A DNA stretch of 57,893 bases from JANWXD01 sp037446115 (lineage in GTDB: Bacteria; Acidobacteriota; Terriglobia; Bryobacterales; Bryobacteraceae), in assembly GCA_037446115.1 (NCBI GenBank), contig JBBIJF010000029.1, positions 1 to 57,893 of the forward strand, given 5' to 3'. Positions within the stretch are counted from its first letter, which is position 1, and each line of letters opens with the position of its first letter. Positions 52,926 through 57,893 of this stretch are shown piece after piece. Below the pieces are notes generated by a model. It did not search any database and was not told the DNA's origin. It saw nothing but the letters and a program-made list of their open reading frames with translations. The position numbers and the translations under genes were made by a program.

Positions 52926-54278
52926 CTATTTGCCGATGCAGAAACTGGAGAAGATCCGCTCGAGGATGTCGTCGGCCGTGGTGGCGCCCGTAATCGAGTC
53001 GAGGGGCTGCAAGGCGGCATACAGGTCGAGCAGCAGCATCTCGTGCGGCAAGCCCTCCCGCGCAGCCTCCCGGGCCTGCTCGAGCGCCTGGAGGCATTCC
53101 CGGAGCAGCTGCTCGTGGCGCAGGCTGGTGATGAATCCGGGTTCCTGGGCCGGAACGCCGTCCGGCGCGAGGGTCGCGAGAATGCGCTCGCGGAGCTGTT
53201 CGATGCCTTCTCCGGTGAGAGCGGAGACCACGACGTGTTCGCCGGGGATTTCTGCGCGGCGCGGCAGGTCACACTTGTTGGCGGCGATGAGGAACCGTCC
53301 GTATTGCCGCGCACGCTCGATTAAGGAGCGATCTTCCTCCTCGAGCGGGGCGGAAAGGTCGAGCACGACAAGCGTCAGGTCGGCATCGGCCATGGCCTGG
53401 AGACTCCGTTCGATGCCCAGGCTCTCGACCAGTTCGCCCGTCGGGCGGATGCCGGCGGTATCCATCAGTTTGACGGGGATGCCTGCCAAGGACGCCGTTT
53501 CGGAGATCAGGTCACGCGTGGTGCCGGGAATGTCGGTGACGATGGCGCGCTCCCGCTCCAACAGCCGGTTGAACAGGCTGCTCTTGCCCACGTTGGGCCG
53601 GCCGACGATGGCGAGGCAAAAACCGTCGTGGACCAGCCTGCCGTAGGCAAAACTGGCGGCGAGTTGTTCCACCTGCCGCACAAGAGGCTCCAGACGCGCC
53701 AGGATCTCCTCGCCGGAGGCAACCGGCACGTCGTCCTCGGCGAAATCAATACCGGCCTCCAGCAGCGTGATCAGCTCGAGCAACTGCTCTTTCAGCGGTG
53801 CAATCCGGCGAGAAACGGAGCCGTGGGTCTGCTGGGCCGCCACGCGGGCTTGGTATAGGGTGGTCGCTTCGATCAGATCCCGGATCGCCTCCGCCTGGGG
53901 CAGATCCATCCGCCCGTTCAGGAATGCACGGAGCGTGAACTCGCCCGGCTCGGCCGGGCGCGCACCAGCCTGGCAGGCGCGCTCGACACAGTAGCGCAGC
54001 ACGACCGGGGAGCCGTGGCAGGAAATCTCCACGACGTCTTCGCCCGTGTAGGAACGCGGCTGTTGGAAGAATGTGACGACGACGTCGTCCACCGCCTGAC
54101 CTTCGGAATCGAACAGTTGGGCCATGGCGGCCGTCCAGGGTCGCCACCGCGGCGGCCGGCGAAAGCGCAGGATCGCCTCCGCGACGCCCCGGGCCTGGGG
54201 TCCCGACAGCCTCACCACGCCGATCCCGCTGCGGCCAAGAGGCGTGGAAACAGCGACAATCGTGTCCCCGTGCTTCAA
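52926..54278 (-). CDS. mnmE: tRNA modification GTPase MnmE
   Basis: 450 aa. N-terminal folate-binding domain (STPLGRSGIGVVRLSG), helical domain, inserted G domain (GRPNVGKSS, DIPGTTRD, DTAGIR, ANKCD) and the C-terminal FCIGK motif that positions the Cys. With MnmG it modifies the wobble U of certain tRNAs. Potassium-dependent Asn is present. Part of the rpmH-rnpA-yidD-yidC-jag-mnmE block; 4-bp overlap with jag. Confidence 0.97.
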   Translation of the reverse strand: MKHGDTIVAVSTPLGRSGIGVVRLSGPQARGVAEAILRFRRPPRWRPWTAAMAQLFDSEGQAVDDVVVTFFQQPRSYTGEDVVEISCHGSPVVLRYCVERACQAGARPAEPGEFTLRAFLNGRMDLPQAEAIRDLIEATTLYQARVAAQQTHGSVSRRIAPLKEQLLELITLLEAGIDFAEDDVPVASGEEILARLEPLVRQVEQLAASFAYGRLVHDGFCLAIVGRPNVGKSSLFNRLLERERAIVTDIPGTTRDLISETASLAGIPVKLMDTAGIRPTGELVESLGIERSLQAMADADLTLVVLDLSAPLEEEDRSLIERARQYGRFLIAANKCDLPRRAEIPGEHVVVSALTGEGIEQLRERILATLAPDGVPAQEPGFITSLRHEQLLRECLQALEQAREAAREGLPHEMLLLDLYAALQPLDSITGATTADDILERIFSSFCIGK

Positions 54279-54835
54279 CGGCGATGGCGTTTGCGCACCG
54301 GCGGGCGGGCGGAGGCGGCCTCTTCGGGCCGAGCGGGCATGTCCGCCGGATAAATCACCACCTTACGCTGGCTGCCCAGCCCCGAGCTTTCGCTCCGCAC
54401 CGCACTGTCGCCCCGCAGCGCCAGGTGGATGATTCGCCGCTCGCGGCTGGTCATCGGGTTGAACTCGAACGGCCTGCCGGTCCGCTTGACCTTTTCGGCG
54501 GCGGCAAGGGCGCTGAGGCGGAGTTCTTCAATCCGCAGGGCACGATAGTCGTTGGCGTCGAAACAAAGGCGGCTGTGGTCCTCCGGAGGCATGCGGAGCA
54601 TCTCCATGGTGAGATGCTCGAGGGCGAGCAACAATTCCGCCCGGTTGGCAAGCAGCAGCTCTACGTCCGGGCCGGAGAAACGGACCACGACCTCGGGGTT
54701 CTCGAAATCCGGATGCCGGTTTTCCGGCCCCGTGACCTGGTATTGCAATCGCAAGCCCGCCCGGGCCAACAGGGGAGAAAGAAACCGCCGGATGCGAGGG
54801 CTGACGGATTCCACGGTGTACTTGGGGGCGTCCAC
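54275..54835 (-). CDS. Jag/KhpB-type RNA-binding protein
   Basis: 186 aa. KH domain (about 55-115) and R3H domain with RLCFDANDYRALRIEEL and FEFNPMTSRERRIIHLAL; only a short Jag-N region precedes them. Such proteins bind RNA and, with KhpA, influence cell division in Gram-positives. Located between yidC (2 bp) and mnmE (overlap), as usual for Jag. The C-terminus is Arg/Pro-rich. Confidence 0.9.
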   Translation of the reverse strand: MDAPKYTVESVSPRIRRFLSPLLARAGLRLQYQVTGPENRHPDFENPEVVVRFSGPDVELLLANRAELLLALEHLTMEMLRMPPEDHSRLCFDANDYRALRIEELRLSALAAAEKVKRTGRPFEFNPMTSRERRIIHLALRGDSAVRSESSGLGSQRKVVIYPADMPARPEEAASARPPVRKRHRR

Positions 54836-54837
54836 GG

Positions 54838-56463
54838 CTATTTCTTCGCGGTCTTCTTGCGCTTTGGAGCGGGCGGCGGCGCCACGACCGGGGCGGGAAT
54901 GGTCTTGTTAAAGAACCACTGCTGGCCGATCGCCACCAGGTTGCTTGTCAGCCAGTACAACACCAGGCCGCTGGAGACTCCGTAGAACATAAAGCCCAGC
55001 ACGAGCGGCATCATGAGCATCATACGCTGCTGGACCGGATCTGCTGTGGTGGTGGGCGTCATCTTCTGCATCACGAACTGGCTGACGATCATGGCAAGCG
55101 GCAGGATGCGGATGGGCAAGTGTTCGGGTTGGGACAGATCCGTCACCCACAGCCAGGAGGCCCCGCGGAGCTCGATGGCCACGGTCAGTACCTTGTAGAA
55201 GGCGATGAAGAACGGGATCTGCAGCAGCATCGGCAGGCAGCCGCCCATGGGGTTGACGCCGTGCCGGCGGTACAGTTCCATGATCTCCTGATTCTGTTCC
55301 GCCTTGCGAGGATCGCGCAGGCTGATGCCTTTGTACTTTTCGTTGATGGCCGCAATCTGCGGCGCGAGCGCCTGCATTTTCTTCATGGACTTGAGGCTGG
55401 AGAACTTGAGCGGCAGCAGCAGGAAGTTGATAATCACGGTCACGACCACAATGGACCAGCCGTAGTTGTGCACCCACCGGTCGTTGATCCAGTTGAGCGA
55501 CAGAAACAGCGGCTTGGCCAGAAAGCTGAACCATCCGAAGTCCACGATCTGCTCGAGCCTGGGATTGACGCGGCGCAAGATATCCATGTCCTTGGGGCCC
55601 ACGAAAAGCGCAAAGGCAGAGGGTCCTCCGAAACCGGCGCCCAGACACAGCGCCTCCTTGCCGTCGGGCTGCGGAACCATGTCACTGAACGTGCGTAGCT
55701 CCATCGGGATGCCCGGAGAGGCCAGCGCCACGGCTGCGAAGTAGGCATCTTCCAGCCCGGCAAACGAGAACCGGCCCGAGGCCGAGACCGGCCCGTTCTT
55801 GGCTTCCTTGGCCTCGTGCGAGATGAGTTTTCCTGCAGACTCGTCGAAGTAGATGCTGCGAAGCCGGGCCAGATAGTTCGGAACCGTACGATCGCCGAAC
55901 CCGCCGCGCCACACCAGCACGTGGGGCTGGGGCCGGCCGTCCAGGAGGACCTCGCTTGCGACATCCACCAGGTAACTGTCCTTGCGGAAGCGGAAGGCTT
56001 TGCGCGCGAAAAGGCCCTGAGAGGCGAACTCAAAGTCGATCCCCAAACCATCGGCGGCGGGATGCGCCACAAAGAGGGCGCTGTTCAACTGTGCTGAGGC
56101 TTTCGGATCCTTCAAGGCGACCGAAAACGGGAAACCGATCCGGTCGGCGGCCGCACCGTGCACCAGCTCGAGCGGCTTGCCGTCGTTGTCTTTGTAACGC
56201 TTGAGCACCCAACTGCGCACCGCCGCCCCCCGATTGGAAAAAACCACGCGGAGAAGTGACGTTTCGACAGCGTAGGTGGCCTCGCGTTCGGCGGTGATCT
56301 GCCCGGCCACCGCCGGCGCAGGGCGGGCAGGTGGCACGGACACCGTCGCGGCGGGCGCCTTGGGGGGTGGTTTCGGCGGAGGTGTGGCGGGCCTGAAAAA
56401 ATAGGGCGTCAGCAGCAGCACGAGGCCCATGAGCAGGAAGGCCAGTAGCAGCCGCCGCTCCAT
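54838..56463 (-). CDS. yidC: Membrane protein insertase YidC
   Basis: 541 aa from ATG 56463 (MERRLLLAFLLMGLVLLLT). Upstream codons TTG 56532 (TTGA overlap with yidD) and ATG 56520 are in frame and would add a polar Pro-rich leader. First helix, then a large periplasmic beta domain (about 60-310) as in diderm YidC, then the conserved five-helix insertase core (NWINDRWVHNYGWSIVVVTV, MGGCLPMLLQIPFFIAFY). The Arg in LKFSSLKSMKKMQ region helix is near the usual site. Acts alone or with Sec. Confidence 0.95.
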   Translation of the reverse strand: MERRLLLAFLLMGLVLLLTPYFFRPATPPPKPPPKAPAATVSVPPARPAPAVAGQITAEREATYAVETSLLRVVFSNRGAAVRSWVLKRYKDNDGKPLELVHGAAADRIGFPFSVALKDPKASAQLNSALFVAHPAADGLGIDFEFASQGLFARKAFRFRKDSYLVDVASEVLLDGRPQPHVLVWRGGFGDRTVPNYLARLRSIYFDESAGKLISHEAKEAKNGPVSASGRFSFAGLEDAYFAAVALASPGIPMELRTFSDMVPQPDGKEALCLGAGFGGPSAFALFVGPKDMDILRRVNPRLEQIVDFGWFSFLAKPLFLSLNWINDRWVHNYGWSIVVVTVIINFLLLPLKFSSLKSMKKMQALAPQIAAINEKYKGISLRDPRKAEQNQEIMELYRRHGVNPMGGCLPMLLQIPFFIAFYKVLTVAIELRGASWLWVTDLSQPEHLPIRILPLAMIVSQFVMQKMTPTTTADPVQQRMMLMMPLVLGFMFYGVSSGLVLYWLTSNLVAIGQQWFFNKTIPAPVVAPPPAPKRKKTAKK

Positions 56464-56528
56464 GGAAATTTCGCCGGGGCCGGCGGAGGAGGGGCGGGGA
56501 TCGGGCGCAGGGTCAGGCATCGGCGTCT

Positions 56529-56738
56529 TCAACGTACGGGATCATATCCGCCGGGATGGAGCGGGTGGCACCGGAGCAGACGGCGCGCACCCATCCAGAG
56601 TCCACGGAAGGCGCCGTATCGGTCAACGGCTTCGGTCATGTACTCCGAGCAGCTCGGGTAAAACCGGCAGGCGGAGGGCAGCGCAGGTGAAATCCAGCGC
56701 TTGTAGCCGCGCAGCACAGCTACGATGATGACACGCAT
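56529..56738 (-). CDS. yidD: Membrane protein insertion efficiency factor YidD
   Basis: 69 aa, complete. The family core YKRWISPALPSACRFYPSCSEYMTEA (shown in part as CRFYPSCSEY) with its three Cys and the RLLRCHPLHPGGYDPV tail is present. It overlaps rnpA by 19 bp and nearly touches yidC, as in most bacteria. Confidence 0.96.
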   Translation of the reverse strand: MRVIIVAVLRGYKRWISPALPSACRFYPSCSEYMTEAVDRYGAFRGLWMGARRLLRCHPLHPGGYDPVR

Positions 56739-57013
56739 CGCGTAAACACCCTTTGCACCTCGCGCTGCAGTTCTACAAACGGCGCCTCGAGCGCAGCACT
56801 CCGCGGATTAAATACGACAGCCCATTCCGGCCCCAGTCGCCAGAGGTTCAGCCGTACCGCTTCCCGCACACGCCTTTTGATGCGGTTGCGAACCGTGCTT
56901 TTGCCGAGGGAGCGAGGTACGGTCAGGCCTACCTTGGGTCGCGACTGGCCCGGACAACGCAGACAAAACGCTGCGAAATACGGCCCCGAGATCCGGAAGC
57001 CCTCCTTGTACAC
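56720..57013 (-). CDS. rnpA: Ribonuclease P protein component
   Basis: 97 aa from GTG 57013. The RNR motif (VRNRIKRRVREA) and PKVGLTVPRSLGKSTV, FEKVYKEG and WAVVFNPR segments are clear. The protein subunit helps RNase P RNA cut tRNA 5' leaders. The conserved N-terminus FAFPKEVRLLRSAEFEKV continues upstream in frame, but no ATG, GTG, TTG or CTG occurs there back to a TGA inside rpmH, so the true start is unclear and the 97-aa form is short for the family. Confidence 0.92.
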   Translation of the reverse strand: MYKEGFRISGPYFAAFCLRCPGQSRPKVGLTVPRSLGKSTVRNRIKRRVREAVRLNLWRLGPEWAVVFNPRSAALEAPFVELQREVQRVFTRCVSSS

Positions 57014-57089
57014 CTTTTCAAACTCGGCGGATCGGAGGAGGCGGACCTCCTTGGGAAAGGCGAACGTTCGTCTGTTCGTTGCAACCGCC

Positions 57090-57257
57090 CTACTTTGCGT
57101 AACGGACTGCCCGCTCCGAACTCACCGTGAGCTTCTTTCGCCCCTTAGCGCGGCGCCGCGCCAGGACCGCACGCCCGTCCTTGGTCCGCATGCGAGCTCG
57201 AAATCCGTGGGTCTTTGCTCTGCGGCGGTTGTTCGGCTGATAGGTACGTTTCGGCAT
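57090..57257 (-). CDS. rpmH: 50S ribosomal protein L34
   Basis: 55 aa: MPKRTYQPNNRRRAKTHGFR at the start, ARRRAKGRKKLTVS later, the whole of bL34 plus a 9-residue tail. Start ATG 57257. Upstream of rnpA in the classic order, with its own promoter at 57331-57360. Normally dnaA and oriC lie just beyond rpmH, but here the region beyond leads to a transposase gene. Confidence 0.97.
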   Translation of the reverse strand: MPKRTYQPNNRRRAKTHGFRARMRTKDGRAVLARRRAKGRKKLTVSSERAVRYAK

Positions 57258-57330
57258 CTCTGATCCCTAGCCCCGTGCGGCATGCCTGCGCCCTAGCGCC
57301 GGCCAGAGGGGATTCCTGTTTGAAATTCTC

Positions 57331-57360
57331 AGTATAGGAGGGCGTGCTTGCCGGTGTCAA
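57331..57360 (-). promoter_or_regulatory. Sigma-70 promoter of rpmH
   Basis: Minus strand TTGACA (57360-57355), 18-bp spacer, TATACT (57336-57331); start about 57324, leader about 67 nt. Confidence 0.7.
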
Positions 57361-57655
57361 ACCGTTAGCGAGTATTGCTTTTCCTATCCAGGCACATGGT
57401 GACCCACCCCGGCTGCGGGTGTTCGGTTCCAAAACCTGGAAGCAGTTTCGGGAAAAGGTATTGGCTCGGGGAGAGGCGGTGTTTCCGAAGCCGGAGCGGA
57501 GCGCAGGCGAAGGAAACACCGCGGGCGGTCGCCGCCGCCCCTCCTTGCTCACCTGGGAGGCGGCCTGGAGGCGGCGTGGATAAACAACAAAACGGCACAA
57601 GGACGTTTCCGGCTAGAATGTCTGCGATGAAAATCCCATCCGCCGGAGGTGTTCC
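57361..57655. other. Gap between rpmH and the transposase
   Basis: No gene is called. A perfect 11-bp inverted repeat GCGGTGTTTCC (57476-57486) / GGAAACACCGC (57512-57522) with a 25-base loop is present. One DnaA-box-like 9-mer, CGTGGATAA (57575-57583, one mismatch), occurs alone, so there is no case for oriC. TAGAAT at 57614-57619 could be a -10 element for the transposase gene. Confidence 0.5.
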
Positions 57656-57893
57656 TTGTGCCCTCCCTATTATGAAATGATTCGCTCCCACAATCCAAGC
57701 TTCGACTTGCGCTACCGCTTGGTTCAGGCGGCCCTCCAGCACGGCATTCGCCCCACCGCCCGCGCCTTCCGCTGCTCGCGCAACACGGTGCGCACCTGGC
57801 TGCGGCGCTACTTGGAGCAGGGCAAGTCCGGCCTGAAGGAGCGCTCCCGCGCCCCCAAGCGCATCCCCCACAAAACCCCGGCCGAAGTCGAAC
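57656..57893 (+). CDS. IS481-type transposase, 5' part (cut by window end)
   Basis: Starts at TTG 57656 with GGAGGT six bases upstream, or ATG 57677; the frame runs off the window. The visible 79 residues are a winged helix-turn-helix (LRYRLVQAALQHGIRPTARA, then FRCSRNTVRTWLRRYLEQG) followed by SGLKERSRAPKRIPHKTPAEVE-type sequence (shown shorter here: GLKERSRAPKR), as in the N-terminus of IS481/integrase-type transposases. The catalytic DDE domain lies outside. Left end of the IS probably between 57600 and 57656. Confidence 0.8.
   Translation, partial: MCPPYYEMIRSHNPSFDLRYRLVQAALQHGIRPTARAFRCSRNTVRTWLRRYLEQGKSGLKERSRAPKRIPHKTPAEVE

Noticed and set aside
57575..57583. DnaA-box-like sequence suggesting oriC
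   Set aside because: Only one near-match with one mismatch; no cluster, no AT-rich unwinding element and no dnaA gene.

Overview
This is a GC-rich, gene-dense stretch of bacterial chromosome. Lipid A synthesis (lpxB), a YidC with a large periplasmic domain, and secreted families such as DUF1080, PqaA-like, Asp-box and DUF4097 proteins point to a diderm. The combination suits Acidobacteriota, possibly the Bryobacterales/Solibacter side, but no rRNA is present and this placement is inference. No tRNA, rRNA or CRISPR array was seen. Many starts are GTG or TTG, and many genes overlap by 4 bp.

Layout. 1-9.7 kb: 3' part of an SbcC/YhaN-like ATPase, a catalytically dead M1-peptidase-like protein behind lpxB, an unknown protein, an MrfA-like helicase, PilZ, PGPGW and a secreted protein. 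9.7-17.2 kb: uvrA, an unknown enzyme-like protein, a CPBP protease, mtnA, greA and a CDP-alcohol phosphotransferase on the plus strand, then nikR divergent from rpmB. 17.2-25 kb (minus strand): a PqaA-like hydrolase, then a six-gene run encoding a membrane-anchored GcvH-like protein, a four-cluster ferredoxin, an NrfD/HybB membrane subunit, a sensor kinase with c-type heme motifs, a sigma-54 activator and an archaemetzincin. 25-32.5 kb: HIT protein, IHF/HU and rpsA; then an IS5-type element with perfect ends but a gutted transposase; then dinB, an aldo/keto reductase and a second S1-repeat protein. 32.5-41.7 kb (plus strand): a second kinase/sigma-54 activator pair, then a probable cell-surface cluster (kinase-like/methyltransferase fusion, alkaline-phosphatase-fold membrane protein, a tiny membrane protein, Asp-box protein, hyuB, two SMR-type half transporters). 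41.7-47.8 kb: CCA-adding/poly(A) polymerase, xerD-type recombinase, a DUF6982-like protein, rpoD, nrdR and a flippase-like membrane protein. 48-52.5 kb: ECF sigma, anti-sigma, B-box and DUF5668/DUF4097 genes, DUF1080. 52.5-57.9 kb: ferredoxin and the conserved rpmH-rnpA-yidD-yidC-jag-mnmE block, then a truncated IS481-type transposase at the window edge.

The best candidate for an undescribed system is the six-gene run at 18.7-24.9 kb. A good sigma-54 (-24/-12) promoter match lies about 130 bp before its first gene, and the run encodes its own sigma-54 activator and a heme-bearing sensor. It looks like a self-regulated, redox-sensing electron-transfer module with no neighbouring molybdopterin or hydrogenase catalytic subunit. 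Housekeeping promoters resembling the sigma-70 consensus precede rpsA, rpoD and rpmH.
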